A stretch of 64,000 bases of DNA. It comes from Stratiformator vulcanicus (GTDB taxonomy: Bacteria; Planctomycetota; Planctomycetia; Planctomycetales; Planctomycetaceae). The position numbers and the translations under genes are program-made. The DNA lies in contig NZ_CP036268.1 in assembly GCF_007744515.1 (NCBI RefSeq), forward strand, positions 4,396,833 through 4,460,832, in the 5' to 3' direction. Positions 1-8,892 of this stretch are shown here, piece by piece (positions within the stretch are counted from its first letter, which is position 1; each line of letters starts with the position of its first letter). Under the pieces are notes generated by a model, which saw only the letters and a list, made by a program, of their open reading frames with translations, was not told where the DNA came from and searched no databases.

Positions 1-459
1 CTTCTACCCTCTAAAACGTAGTGTTTCCAGCGTTTTCCGGGGTTTCCGGCCTCTCGCCCGGCTCGACGAAATCGGCGTAAAAGGCCGTATTCGGAGGCTT
101 TCGCGGCGTAACTACGCCGGTTACGTCTCCCCCTCTCTCCCGGTTCTACCGACCGGCTACGGCTCCCCGGAATCGACCGCGCTAGACCACCGAGAATAGC
201 CCGTACGGGCCTCCGTCACCGGGTGCGGCAATCGGGCTGGGCAGCACGGAGAGGACGCGAAATTCTGTAACCTACACACTCGGCTACGAAAATGAGTTTG
301 ACAGTTTCGTGGCCCGCTTTATGGTGGGCGTCGGTTCCGAGGTGGAACGGTAATCAGCTTTAAGTCGCAGATACGTTTTAGCGTTAGGACGCCCGCGGTC
401 AGCGACAGAAACCAGGCCGTTGAAAAACGACGATTCAGATATCTAGACATTGACGGACG
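1..459. other. Intergenic stretch at the left edge of the island
   Basis: I see no convincing gene here. Short reading frames lack a family match and overlap the start of the next gene. The GC-rich first 300 bases contain the motif GGCGTA twice (73-78 and 105-110), the second followed closely by its inverse TACGCC (113-118). The same hexamers recur in other intergenic parts of the island. Composition turns AT-richer from about position 270 towards the ATPase gene, so its promoter probably lies in the last 150 bases. Confidence 0.5.
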
Positions 460-1782
460 ATGAAAAAATTTAACGCAACTGACGTTTTCACTCCGAGTAC
501 TCCGGCCAAGGTCGCGTTCGTCGAACGAGAACAACCGAGGAATCAACTAGTCGATGCCATCATTACACCTGGAATGCAAATCGTGGTCTATGGCCACAGC
601 GGATCGGGGAAGACAACCCTGATCCATAATAAACTGGAGCAAACTCGGGAATTCTGGATTAAAACGAGTTGCACATCCGCTTCAACCATCGATTCGTTGA
701 TACTCGACGCATTCGACAAGCTCGGACCATATTACAAAGCCGAATCAACCGAGAAACGAACACGTTCTGCAAGTGCGAACATCAAGTCCTCCTACCTCGA
801 TTGCGAAGCCCAACTCTCCAGCTTCCGCTCATATTCTGAATCCGAGACGCAGAAGCGAGTACTACCTCCTCAAATCACAATGCCGCGGCTGATAGACTTC
901 CTCGGAGAATCAGGCGCACTGTGGATCGTAGAAGATTTTCACAAGCTACCACCACAAGAGAAGAAGAAATTCGCGCAAATTCTAAAGCAGTTCATGGATG
1001 CTTCAGCCGAGTATAGAGAAATCAAGGTGATAGCCATTGGAGCCAAGAAAACTGCCCGTGAAGTGATAGAATACGACCCCGAGATGGAAAACCGGGTCGC
1101 TGAAATTTATGTACCGCTCATGGATCGAAAAGAGCTATTCCAAGTCATCGGAATAGGAGAAGATAAACTGAATTGCGAATTCTCAGCAAAACACACGGAT
1201 TTAATAGCGAGACTAAGTAATGGCTTAGGTGCAGTTTGCCACCAATTATGCTTAAATATGTGCTTTGAAGCAAACCTTTCAGTTACTGAAAAAGACACTG
1301 TTTATTTTAAAGACGAGCATTTTGATGCAGCCTTGGCACGATTTTTGTCCGACAAGTCAGACACATTCAAGAAACAGTATGAGAAAGCAACTCGCCGGAA
1401 GCAGTCAGGGAAATTTGACAATTGCAAATTGATCGTGCATGCGATTGCTGAAATGGGAGAGGACGGCGGTACTTACGCCGAAATCCTTAAACATATTCAC
1501 ACCAGCCATCCGAAGTATCCAGCGGGAAACTTAACAAATTATCTTAAGCAATTGCAAACACCCGAACGGGCAGAAATTATCAAGCAAGACTCCGCATCCG
1601 GTCGATTTTCGTTCTTTAACCAGTTCATGAAAACATACGTGTACATGCTAGCTCGAAATGAAGACTCGACGTCTATGAAACCCCAAACGAAGCTCATTGA
1701 GGGAAAAGTGTCTTTTCAAGTGAAGTTCAACGCCGAAGGAAAGCTTGTTTTGGTCCGAAATAGGAAACCAGACCGCGACTGA
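460..1782 (+). CDS. P-loop ATPase, likely accessory cargo gene
   Basis: 440-residue protein with a clear Walker A motif, GHSGSGKT (residues 45-52), and a Walker B-like strand LWIVEDF (about 154-160) ending in acidic residues. The layout resembles AAA/STAND or Orc1/Cdc6-like ATPases: a short N-terminal lead, an ATPase core to about residue 290, then a region that could be a winged helix (around 320-380). No effector domain is recognised. The gene is visibly more AT-rich than the phage-like genes beside it and is the only plus-strand gene of the island, converging on the DUF2213 gene. That fits a horizontally acquired cargo gene, possibly for defence, but this role is inferred from position only. 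Confidence 0.7.
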   Translation: MKKFNATDVFTPSTPAKVAFVEREQPRNQLVDAIITPGMQIVVYGHSGSGKTTLIHNKLEQTREFWIKTSCTSASTIDSLILDAFDKLGPYYKAESTEKRTRSASANIKSSYLDCEAQLSSFRSYSESETQKRVLPPQITMPRLIDFLGESGALWIVEDFHKLPPQEKKKFAQILKQFMDASAEYREIKVIAIGAKKTAREVIEYDPEMENRVAEIYVPLMDRKELFQVIGIGEDKLNCEFSAKHTDLIARLSNGLGAVCHQLCLNMCFEANLSVTEKDTVYFKDEHFDAALARFLSDKSDTFKKQYEKATRRKQSGKFDNCKLIVHAIAEMGEDGGTYAEILKHIHTSHPKYPAGNLTNYLKQLQTPERAEIIKQDSASGRFSFFNQFMKTYVYMLARNEDSTSMKPQTKLIEGKVSFQVKFNAEGKLVLVRNRKPDRD

Positions 1783-1881
1783 CCCGAAAGTTTATCATTA
1801 AGACATCACCCGAACTTTGCAAAGAAAGATTGTCGGAGTCTTGTTTCGGCCATCACTTCGCTCCTTTGAGAAAACAACGGC

Positions 1882-1935
1882 AGGACCCCAGGTGTTCCGG
1901 GCCTGAGGTCCTACGCTCCCCGCGCAACGGGGGCG
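1882..1935. terminator. Hairpins between convergent genes
   Basis: Two inverted repeats lie between the ends of the ATPase gene (plus strand) and the DUF2213 gene (minus strand). AGGACCCCAGG (1882-1892) pairs with CCTGAGGTCCT (1902-1912) at 10 of 11 positions across a 9-base loop, and a CCCC/GGGG stem follows at about 1917-1932. Neither has a clear U-tract, so this is a likely bidirectional or partly factor-dependent terminator. Confidence 0.4.
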
Positions 1936-1965
1936 GAGCCGGTTGCTGACTCGCCGTCGATCCTT

Positions 1966-2700
1966 TCAATCAAATAGGGACGTTCGTTTCAGCGGAGCGA
2001 TCTTCGCTTCCGTAGTTGCGGGCTGACCGAGGAATTGCTGCGGCTCGAATAGCGGCGGTGGAGTAGCGAGTGGTCGGACCGTACCGTCGAACGGGTCCCG
2101 CTTAGGCTCTAAGTACCAAAGCGAATACCGAGCCAGCGGAGCAACCGGCAGAGCTTCGTTACGGAGAAGGCCGCACCCGGCGCGAATGCTACAGGCTCCT
2201 TCCGAGCCGGGAAGGATGGCGAGGTGATCGGGGATCAGCTTCTGCGCTTCGTTCTCGCCGAGCGCGTTACGGGCGAGAGTCATAAGGAAGCCGGTAGAGA
2301 CTTCGATGGCTTGGCCCCGGTTGACGGCGTCTAGCAGCGTAGGGCTAGCTTCTAGGAGGCGGGCCGTATCCAGATAGGCGTCGGCGGCGAGCCTATTCCC
2401 GTCCATCCGGGCGTTCTTAACGAATCCGATAGGAGTGTCCGGAGAGTCGGCTACGACTACATGGCGTCCGTTTCTCTCGGGATGGCCGAGGGTGATCGGC
2501 TTACCGTTCCACCCGGCTAGCGTTTCCGTGAGAACGTCGGACCTATAACGGACGGGACCGAGATTTCCCTCGTGGACGTTCGCCGTAATCATAACGACGG
2601 GAGCGACAAGAAAATCTTTCCCGTCGATGGTCTCCCGGCGCGGCTCCGCGATCGCGGATCGGTTCACTACGGTTTCGAGGCTAGGGCTACACGTACACAT
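1966..2700 (-). CDS. DUF2213 phage protein (prohead-protease-like)
   Basis: 244 residues. The motifs resemble the DUF2213 family of phage structural or protease-like proteins: a central ITLGHPERNGRH segment, VSTGF, and DHLAILPGSEGACSIRAGCG in the second half. Family members usually sit next to portal and capsid genes and may process or scaffold the prohead. No portal or capsid gene is present here; the neighbour upstream on the same strand is an unknown coiled-coil protein and then terminase. The opposite side carries the convergent ATPase. The family call is fairly firm, the enzymatic role is not. Confidence 0.72.
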   Translation of the reverse strand: MCTCSPSLETVVNRSAIAEPRRETIDGKDFLVAPVVMITANVHEGNLGPVRYRSDVLTETLAGWNGKPITLGHPERNGRHVVVADSPDTPIGFVKNARMDGNRLAADAYLDTARLLEASPTLLDAVNRGQAIEVSTGFLMTLARNALGENEAQKLIPDHLAILPGSEGACSIRAGCGLLRNEALPVAPLARYSLWYLEPKRDPFDGTVRPLATPPPLFEPQQFLGQPATTEAKIAPLKRTSLFD

Positions 2701-2727
2701 CGGGTTCTCCTTCGAGCGAAAAAGTGA

Positions 2728-2829
2728 TCGAACTAATTAAATAATGTCTCAGAGGCGTCGGATCGTTGCGGAACTAATTAAATTAAATAAACAAATACCG
2801 AAACACCGGCCATTATTTATTTAATTCGA
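2728..2829. repeat. AT-rich motif cluster (GAACTAATTAAAT)
   Basis: The motif GAACTAATTAAAT occurs at 2730-2742 and, extended by TAAATAA, at 2771-2790. A third AT-rich block follows at about 2810-2829. Near-identical copies lie inside the primase gene (6942-6958) and inside the integrase gene (8966-8982). In this GC-rich island these blocks stand out. They lie just upstream of the minus-strand DUF2213 gene and could be binding sites or insertion footprints. Confidence 0.6.
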
Positions 2830-2842
2830 TAAATTCGGCGGA

Positions 2843-3358
2843 CTAGATCAGAATCTGGTTAAGGCGTTCTAATGCGGCGGAGAGGGCGTCGGCCTGAGCC
2901 TTGTCGGCGGCTAATTGCTCGGGGCTAGGAGGTGGATTCAGTTCGTTATCTACCTTCGCCAGTTCTTCCCGGTACTCTTCGACCATCCCCTTAAGAGCAA
3001 TAAGTTGCCGCTCAATATCCGGGCTAGGTACAGAGCCGTACGCAATACCTCTCTTCGCACGGTCCCGTAGATCGTCGAACTCCCGGACTGCCCGGTTAAG
3101 CCGGGTCTGCCAATACTGCTTCTGATTACTGAGCACCCGCAACTTCAGGTCGTGGTGATCGAAGTGATCCGGGTTATCGAGGGTGAGCGGATCAGGCCGC
3201 CACCGCATCACATAAAGGCCATTGCTGACCTCTAAGTAAGAGCCGTCCGGGAGCATCGCTCGCCGACCGTCCTCCGTCATCACGAGGTTATCGTATCCCC
3301 CATGCTCCTCGCAGAAGGAGATGACATCGTCCATCGAGAAAGCCATCGTCGTTAACAT
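2843..3358 (-). CDS. Hypothetical phage-island protein with coiled coil
   Basis: 171 residues, no recognised family. The N-terminal 70 residues are mixed and rich in aromatic and acidic residues. The C-terminal half is charged and helical (roughly residues 80-165, with repeated Arg/Glu/Leu spacing) and probably forms a coiled coil. The gene starts 9 bases after the terminase stop codon, in the same direction, so it is probably cotranscribed with packaging genes. A head-completion or scaffold-type role is possible, but nothing in the sequence proves it. Confidence 0.6.
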   Translation of the reverse strand: MLTTMAFSMDDVISFCEEHGGYDNLVMTEDGRRAMLPDGSYLEVSNGLYVMRWRPDPLTLDNPDHFDHHDLKLRVLSNQKQYWQTRLNRAVREFDDLRDRAKRGIAYGSVPSPDIERQLIALKGMVEEYREELAKVDNELNPPPSPEQLAADKAQADALSAALERLNQILI

Positions 3359-3367
3359 TCTTAACTC

Positions 3368-4777
3368 CTAGAATAAGGCACCGAGAACTCTCCGGCCTTT
3401 AGCAGCAACGAACACCGAGCCGGCAACGGCATTCGCAAGATCGTCGTGTCGTCCTTTGGCGTGGTCGATAATGTCCTTGCCGCCGGATCGCGTTCGTCTC
3501 TCAAGTCCGGCCAGTTGCTCTATTAAAGTCTCACTATCCAACAACTCCAACTCCCCCGGAGATATTATACGCGGGAGAAGTTCTAAATATAGCTCCGAAC
3601 GATTCGCTTTCGCCCGTTCATATCGGATGCCATTCCTCTTAAACCCGGCTACAACGAACTCGGCTGAATAGTTATCCCCCGTGACTCTCGTTAGCCCCCA
3701 GCGTTTAAGCTCTTCCGACATCCGGCGGATTACGTCGTTAGGATCGAAGGGTGCTTTGTAGAACGCGACTTTATCAAGAATTATCTTCTCATTATCCTTG
3801 TGAGCGAGGGCTAGCGCGGCGTCGTCAATTCGTCCCCCGCTAAGGTCAGCGAAGGCGTGATATTTCAGGTGCTCTCTCGGGCCGAGTTCTAGTCTACCCT
3901 TAATCACGGCGGCTTCGATGATGGGCCGGGGGAGGTAATCCGCTACGTCGTCTCTCCATTCGCCTAGGTACTCTGCCAAGGCCGCTGAACGATCCTCGGC
4001 CATCGCCTGATCGACTATCTTCTGCGGAAGCGTCGGGTTGAGAACTCGGCTAGGAGCATTGATAACGAGAGTCGAGGGAGAGTTGTTTCCAAAGTGCCGT
4101 TCCCACGTCTTAAAGGCCCATCCTTTCCGAGCATAGGGGCTACTGATAGCGATCAGCTTTCCGTTCGCCGTAGCTAGTGCGGGTTTCAAGGCTCTGACTA
4201 GCTCGGTGTCGGATTTGATATGAGTGTCCTCCTCGACCCCGAAGAACGCGACCTCATCGACGATTGCGGCGAGAAGGGTAAAGCCACGAGTTGTCTTCCA
4301 ATCCCCCGCGAGCATTTCGATCCGCACACCGTTGAGGAGTGTAAATCCCTCCTTTGTTTCCTCCTTGACCTGCGCTTTGAGGATAGGAGAGGAATCGAAA
4401 GCCGCTCTAATATATGACCGGACGATCCGCGATTGCTTTAAGGACGGAGAACAGACGGCGACCAAAGGTATCTCTCCCGGTGATAGCTTCTTCTCCCTAC
4501 CACTACAGGCGGCTTCATAGGCTGCTATCGTCGCGGCAATCCGGCTCTTACCTGACCGCCTACCGGTGAGGGCCAGAACCGAATCGAACCCCTCAGCCGG
4601 TAGCTTCCCTACGTCCCGCCCGCCGGTCACTTCGGCGAAGCCTGCGGGGTCGGTTGCGGGAAGACCGTAGATGGCGGCCAAGATGTCGAGCCAACCGGTC
4701 CAGCTATCAAGTCCTTCTCCGTTGTCGAGGAAGGAGCGGAAGAGATTAGGGTCGTTGATCGTTTCGAGGATGTTCAC
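3368..4777 (-). CDS. Phage terminase large subunit
   Basis: 469 residues with both terminase halves. The packaging ATPase has a Walker A-like GRRSGKS (72-78) and a Walker B ending in DE (174-175, context [10 protein letters not shown]). The C-terminal RNase H-like nuclease has candidate metal ligands at D311 (HAFADLSGG), in TGDNYSAEF (about 365-373) and in HDDLANA near the end. This enzyme normally translocates DNA into proheads and cuts it. Its start overlaps the stop of the upstream small gene by four bases (ATGA), which supports translational coupling with a small terminase subunit. Confidence 0.88.
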   Translation of the reverse strand: MNILETINDPNLFRSFLDNGEGLDSWTGWLDILAAIYGLPATDPAGFAEVTGGRDVGKLPAEGFDSVLALTGRRSGKSRIAATIAAYEAACSGREKKLSPGEIPLVAVCSPSLKQSRIVRSYIRAAFDSSPILKAQVKEETKEGFTLLNGVRIEMLAGDWKTTRGFTLLAAIVDEVAFFGVEEDTHIKSDTELVRALKPALATANGKLIAISSPYARKGWAFKTWERHFGNNSPSTLVINAPSRVLNPTLPQKIVDQAMAEDRSAALAEYLGEWRDDVADYLPRPIIEAAVIKGRLELGPREHLKYHAFADLSGGRIDDAALALAHKDNEKIILDKVAFYKAPFDPNDVIRRMSEELKRWGLTRVTGDNYSAEFVVAGFKRNGIRYERAKANRSELYLELLPRIISPGELELLDSETLIEQLAGLERRTRSGGKDIIDHAKGRHDDLANAVAGSVFVAAKGRRVLGALF

Positions 4778-5193
4778 TGGTCGGTTCCGTTCGTGAGGTA
4801 GCTATTGAGGTCGATCGGCTCGGGTTTCATGTCCAGCCCGAGTTCCTTGATCGCCTTGTCGCGCTCGGTCGAGGCGCGGGCTATTTCTCGACTGAACTGG
4901 AGGCGTTCCGTTGGCTTGAGCACATCGGCCTCCTTGTTGAGCCATCGAAGGGCGAGCGCTCCGTGCCGCTCCCACTTAATGGCCGTCTGAATTGCGGCTG
5001 CGTCCATGAGGCTGATCTCTCCTTTGAGGCCAACCACCGCATCCTCGATTTGTCGCCGGAGCTTATTGATCTGGACCTCGATATAGGCCGCGTTCTTCGG
5101 GAGCTTGCCCGCCTTGAGGCCGTGCCGCAGGTTGTTACGGTTTCCCGGCTGCCCTCCGCGCTTCGGGCTATCGTCTTTAGAGGTTTCGCTCAT
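4774..5193 (-). CDS. Probable terminase small subunit
   Basis: 139 residues beginning with a basic, Gly/Asn-rich segment, [17 protein letters not shown], of the kind seen at the N-terminus of many phage small terminase or related DNA-binding proteins, followed by predicted helices up to residue 130. It overlaps the large terminase gene by four bases, the usual gene order for TerS-TerL. No full family signature is seen, so the call rests mainly on position, size and the N-terminal motif. Confidence 0.6.
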   Translation of the reverse strand: MSETSKDDSPKRGGQPGNRNNLRHGLKAGKLPKNAAYIEVQINKLRRQIEDAVVGLKGEISLMDAAAIQTAIKWERHGALALRWLNKEADVLKPTERLQFSREIARASTERDKAIKELGLDMKPEPIDLNSYLTNGTDQ

Positions 5194-5221
5194 AAGGGGT
5201 TTCGTCCTTCCGGGTCGTCTA

Positions 5222-5241
5222 TACGCCTCAAAATCGGCGTA
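5222..5241. promoter_or_regulatory. TACGCC/GGCGTA inverted repeat upstream of terminase operon
   Basis: TACGCC (5222-5227) and GGCGTA (5236-5241) form an inverted repeat with an 8-base spacer, in the 229-base gap upstream of the terminase genes (minus strand). The same hexamer pair is found at 105-118 and at 10369-10408, in other intergenic parts of the island. It is a candidate operator for an island regulator. The rest of 5194-5422 shows nothing clear. Confidence 0.35.
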
Positions 5242-5422
5242 AGTTGTCCGGGCGATAGTTTCGGATTCCCGGTTTTTACTAGGCGAGGTCGTGGTTTCGG
5301 ATCGGCTTAGAAAACCGATGCTCTACTTTTCTCTTGTATTTTCGAGGTCTTCCGGGGTTAGGCGGGTCGAGTCCGGTCTCCGGTCTTATCCTCCCTCCCC
5401 CTCTCTCGCCCCTTTTCCTTAC

Positions 5423-5725
5423 TCACTTCGCCGGTAACTCAAAGTGGTTTACATATAAGATACATAGCACCTCCGACTCGCTGTCGGGGTAATATCGCGG
5501 AGCGTCTTCCTCCAAATATATTGTTCTATTGGGGTATTGAATGGCATAGCTGTAATAGTCGTAGTTCCTTCTCTTAAAGACCGTACATAATCGGCCCTTA
5601 ATCGAACGCACGAGGTTTCCATTCGAGTTCCGGCACCACCTCTCTACGTCTTGAATGTCGCGCTGAAGGGATTGGTTCCGGGCGATTCGAGTTTCACGAT
5701 CCGGGCACGAGCCGATCCGGGGCAT
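5423..5725 (-). CDS. Hypothetical small protein
   Basis: 100 residues, no recognised family. Rich in Arg and Tyr, with a basic N-terminal half and an acidic C-terminal half (YYPDSESEVL near residue 85). It begins one base after the stop of the primase/helicase-like gene, so it is the last gene of the minus-strand operon from 7900. A replication accessory or regulatory role is plausible by position only. Confidence 0.5.
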   Translation of the reverse strand: MPRIGSCPDRETRIARNQSLQRDIQDVERWCRNSNGNLVRSIKGRLCTVFKRRNYDYYSYAIQYPNRTIYLEEDAPRYYPDSESEVLCILYVNHFELPAK

Positions 5726-5726
5726 T

Positions 5727-7646
5727 TCAATTCTCCTTTACGACAAGAGACCAATACTCGGTCGGTCGACCGCGACCCTCGGGACTGACCTTCGTTTTCT
5801 GTACTCGACCCGCTCCGACTAATGCTTCCAACGTCGGCCGCAGTTCATTAGCCGAGACATTCAGCGTGCTGTAGAAATCTGATGTCTTAAGTCGACCCTC
5901 CCGCAGTCGGTCGAGTACCTTGTCAGCGAGTGTGACTGGCCGCGTGCGTGCGTCCTTAAAGAGGATCGCGGCGGAGTCAATTGAGTACTGCCAAACGGCC
6001 AGAGCCGCTCTCAGGTGGACAGGCCAGACGATCGGGCAGCAATCCATCAGGGCGTAGAGCAACGCAAGACGGAGTACGATTGATTTGCCGCGTGCGGTGA
6101 CCGCGCCGACCAACCCCTCCTGCTCCCGCCGGAGTTCGGGATATACCTGATTCCAAAGGGCTTTCGCTTCCGGCGATAACTCAACACCGTCTCGGTCGCT
6201 GGCGAAGTCGATCGCTTGCCGGAATTGCCAGATGAAACCGTTCAGCAGCTTTTCAGGAGGAGGATCGGCGAGCGGCATTACCTTGTCGGACTCAACCAGC
6301 CAAATCAGGAATCGGTTCAAGAAGCCGTTGACGGCCTCGATGCCGGGGATGCGGTCCTTGAACTCTGCGGGCGTGATATGCCCGATGACGGAGATATGAG
6401 CACCCGAGACGGTTCTCGGATTGACGGTGAGCGTCGACAGATTGCCGGAATCGTAAGTCTCCCGGAGAATCTGACTGAGAATGTTAGTCTCCCGTTTCAT
6501 ATTGGCGAGGACGCGGCTGAACTCCGGTTCGAGGACCCAGAGTCTTTTGTCCGTGATGACGAGTTCGTCTTCGCCGTCTTCGCCTTCCGTCCAAACATCT
6601 TGAACCTGCACGATGAGCCCTTCGCCGGATGAAAGGCCGCTCGCCTTGCGGTCTTTGTAGAAGTCCGGGTAGGCGCGAGAGAGGGCAAGACCAGCCATCG
6701 TCGCCGACGTACCTTTAAGACCGGTTGCCGTGCGGCCCACGACTAAGGTGTTAATCCGCGCCGGTTGCCAGCCTCCGGCCCAAAGGCGCGGACCGGGACC
6801 GATGATCGCTCCGGTGGCGGAAAGCAAGTGGGCGAGGATTCCGGCGGCAGTGGCCTCTGTATAGGGCGCGATCGCGTCTATGTAGTCGCCGAATACGCCG
6901 TGGAGTGCCGTTCGATCGAGAGTCGGCGTATCCGAATTCGCCGAACTAATTAAATTAAGAGAGTTATGTCCGCCTCGAATCGGCGCTGCCGAATTAACTA
7001 GTAAATTTAATTTTCTCGGTCCCTCCTCCACGAGAAGGTCGTCAACCCCGTATTTCTCCCCGTTCGGCGACGGGGGCATGGCGACGTGAAAGACCGTACG
7101 AACCCCCGCAGCGTATAACGCTTTCGCGAGTCGAGACTTGGCCTTCTGGACGTTCTCGCGTGTGGTGGGTTTCTCGTCGAAGTCGAAAACAACGTAAACT
7201 TCTCGACCCTGTAGCGGCAGCGCGGCGATGTCGGCAATCGGTTCGCCGTTACTCTGTCCACATTCGACACCTCCGATCCCTACCGCAGCATAACCTTCCT
7301 GCGCGAGGGCCAGCGCCTTCTTTTCCCCCTCGGTGATGAAGAGGGGCTGACCTTCGTCCTTGAGTTTTTTGATCGCCGCGATTGGGAAATATGCTCGCGG
7401 GGGACTTCCGGCTGGTTGCTCGTATTTGATGATCTTTCCGCTGTCGGTGACGCGCGGATTGTGAGGCTTCTTACGGCTGAAATCGTTGAACTCGCCGTTG
7501 AGGTTTGGGTACGGAAAGACGAGATTGGTTCGAGTTCGATCCGTGTGGATTCGGTTCGCCTTAACCGTCTCATACGTTAGGCCGGACGATTGAAGGTCCT
7601 TCAGATCGTACGCACTGACGGGTAGCGGTTCGGGAGCTTTCGGCAT
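5727..7646 (-). CDS. Toprim primase / DUF3987-like helicase fusion (island replication protein)
   Basis: 639 residues. The N-terminal part carries a Toprim/DUF3854-like primase module: FITEGEKKAL (E106, E108) and VVFDFDE (D155, D157) are the expected acidic metal ligands. A DUF3987-like region follows with a P-loop-like GRTATGLKGTS near residues 303-313. The C-terminal 70 residues look like a winged helix. Such proteins initiate replication of satellites, phage-plasmids and integrative elements. The start codon overlaps the excisionase-like gene by one base. An AT-rich insert (DNA 6942-6958) encodes LNLISSANS and resembles an insert in the integrase. Confidence 0.8.
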   Translation of the reverse strand: MPKAPEPLPVSAYDLKDLQSSGLTYETVKANRIHTDRTRTNLVFPYPNLNGEFNDFSRKKPHNPRVTDSGKIIKYEQPAGSPPRAYFPIAAIKKLKDEGQPLFITEGEKKALALAQEGYAAVGIGGVECGQSNGEPIADIAALPLQGREVYVVFDFDEKPTTRENVQKAKSRLAKALYAAGVRTVFHVAMPPSPNGEKYGVDDLLVEEGPRKLNLLVNSAAPIRGGHNSLNLISSANSDTPTLDRTALHGVFGDYIDAIAPYTEATAAGILAHLLSATGAIIGPGPRLWAGGWQPARINTLVVGRTATGLKGTSATMAGLALSRAYPDFYKDRKASGLSSGEGLIVQVQDVWTEGEDGEDELVITDKRLWVLEPEFSRVLANMKRETNILSQILRETYDSGNLSTLTVNPRTVSGAHISVIGHITPAEFKDRIPGIEAVNGFLNRFLIWLVESDKVMPLADPPPEKLLNGFIWQFRQAIDFASDRDGVELSPEAKALWNQVYPELRREQEGLVGAVTARGKSIVLRLALLYALMDCCPIVWPVHLRAALAVWQYSIDSAAILFKDARTRPVTLADKVLDRLREGRLKTSDFYSTLNVSANELRPTLEALVGAGRVQKTKVSPEGRGRPTEYWSLVVKEN

Positions 7647-7900
7647 TAGTAATACTCCCGGACTGCCGGGTTCCGCTTTCGACGCTTGCGAGCCGGTCGC
7701 TGTTTTTTTGTCCGCCGGGCGATGAAGCCCTCCAGATCATCCGGATGGACCCGCCACGTCGGTCTACCGCCCGGTTTCAAGCTCACATCGATCCCGCGTA
7801 GTTGGTCGCTGTTGATGAGATCGACGACCGAGTGTTGGCGGATGCCGAGCCGTTCGGCGACCTCCGCCGTCGTGAGTAGTTTGTCGAGTTCAATATCCAT
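7646..7900 (-). CDS. Excisionase-like helix-turn-helix protein
   Basis: 84 residues with an N-terminal MerR/AlpA-type winged helix-turn-helix: LLTTAEVAERLGIRQHSVVDL followed by a wing with GGRPTWRVHPDDLEGFI, then a very basic tail. This is the usual form of excisionases or AlpA-like activators in phages and satellites. It shares one base with the downstream primase gene and lies downstream of a repeat cluster at 7972-8076. It probably controls excision and/or expression of the replication operon; which of the two is inference. Confidence 0.75.
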   Translation of the reverse strand: MDIELDKLLTTAEVAERLGIRQHSVVDLINSDQLRGIDVSLKPGGRPTWRVHPDDLEGFIARRTKKQRPARKRRKRNPAVREYY

Positions 7901-7971
7901 CGCCGAACAGCCGTATTAAGTCGCGGGGAGTCGCGGCCAGCCGTAATCGACGGCCTCTACCCTGCTCCGGT

Positions 7972-8076
7972 CGTTTCGTTTATTTCTGCGACGAAACGCT
8001 ACTCGGACGTAGATCGTAGGGACGGCGCAAAAGAAAAGCCGCTCCGCGTTTCTTTATGACGCGAAACGGCGAAACG
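7972..8076. repeat. CGAAACG repeat cluster, candidate origin or operator
   Basis: Within 105 bases the heptamer CGAAACG occurs at 7992-7998, 8062-8068 and 8070-8076, its inverse CGTTTCG at 7972-7978 and a shorter inverse CGTTTC at 8047-8052. CGTTTCGT and ACGAAACG (7972-7979, 7991-7998) form an 8-base-pair inverted repeat with an 11-base spacer. The cluster lies directly upstream of the excisionase-primase operon, where satellites often have iterons of a replication origin or operators. Confidence 0.5.
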
Positions 8077-8088
8077 GGGCGATCCGAC

Positions 8089-8892
8089 TTAGTCCGGGTC
8101 GCGTTCTTCATAGCTGGCGAGGCGGCTGGGGAGTTCGCGGTTAAGGAGCGACAGCGTCATCGCCAATTTCCCGTTCACGCACTGAGCTTTGTAGCCCTTG
8201 TAGCCGCTGAAGTGCTTCTCGAAGAAGCGCGATAGGGAAGCCGCAGAGAAGTCATTCTGAGGAAGATCGGCGAAGGACTTGACGGCGATTGGTTCGTCGT
8301 TGAGTAGCGATCCGTTGTCGTACCCGTGGTGCCGAGAGAGAGCAGCGATAATCAGCGTCTCCTTATCAGACTCGCCCTTGGACGGTCGCCCCCTACGTTT
8401 TGTCGAGGCGTTGATTCTCGCATTTTGCGTCGTTGTATCACGCTCCGCGAGTTTCGCCCGCTCACGCTGGAGGGAGGCTTGCATCCGGCCCGCGTCGATC
8501 AGGTACGCGGCGGATCGTTCGGCGAGTAGGCGTCGGCCTCGGTTGATGAAATCGGCTTCGTCGAAGGCGTCGGCTTGTTCGTCGACCGACAGCGGACCGA
8601 GTAGGACCGTTACCGCAACGCAAGCAATCTCCAGCATCGCCGCGTGCGCTGAGGGGAATGACCGAGAACCGAGATAGCCGTGATGCGTGATAACGGAATC
8701 GGCGACAGCGGCTAGTCTTTTGTAGTGTCCCTCGATCGCAGTCCGTCGCTCATCGGTCAGTTCGGATCGAAGCTGGTACATGAGGCCGAAGGCTGCTCCG
8801 ACGTCGCCGCGCTCGGCACAACACCGAATATCGGCGAGTAGTAGCGTCCACTGTTCGGCAGCCTCGGAAGCCTCTCGGAATGCGTCGCTCAT
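8089..8892 (-). CDS. Hypothetical island protein
   Basis: 267 residues, no recognised family. The N-terminal 150 residues are helical and rich in Ala, Arg and Glu. A short basic stretch, KRRGRPSKGESDKE (about 165-178), looks like an AT-hook-type linker (RGRPSK), and the last 80 residues contain a compact region ending near the C-terminus. The gene starts on the last base of the integrase stop codon (TAATG), so the two are translationally coupled. DNA binding is suggested by the AT-hook-like motif, but its role is unknown. Confidence 0.6.
   Translation of the reverse strand: MSDAFREASEAAEQWTLLLADIRCCAERGDVGAAFGLMYQLRSELTDERRTAIEGHYKRLAAVADSVITHHGYLGSRSFPSAHAAMLEIACVAVTVLLGPLSVDEQADAFDEADFINRGRRLLAERSAAYLIDAGRMQASLQRERAKLAERDTTTQNARINASTKRRGRPSKGESDKETLIIAALSRHHGYDNGSLLNDEPIAVKSFADLPQNDFSAASLSRFFEKHFSGYKGYKAQCVNGKLAMTLSLLNRELPSRLASYEERDPD

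Noticed and set aside
1-459. Left attachment site of the island
   Set aside because: I looked for a copy of the tRNA-Arg ends and found none, so no att site is claimed.
6216-6632. Plus-strand frame inside the primase gene
   Set aside because: Shadow of the primase gene, without motifs.
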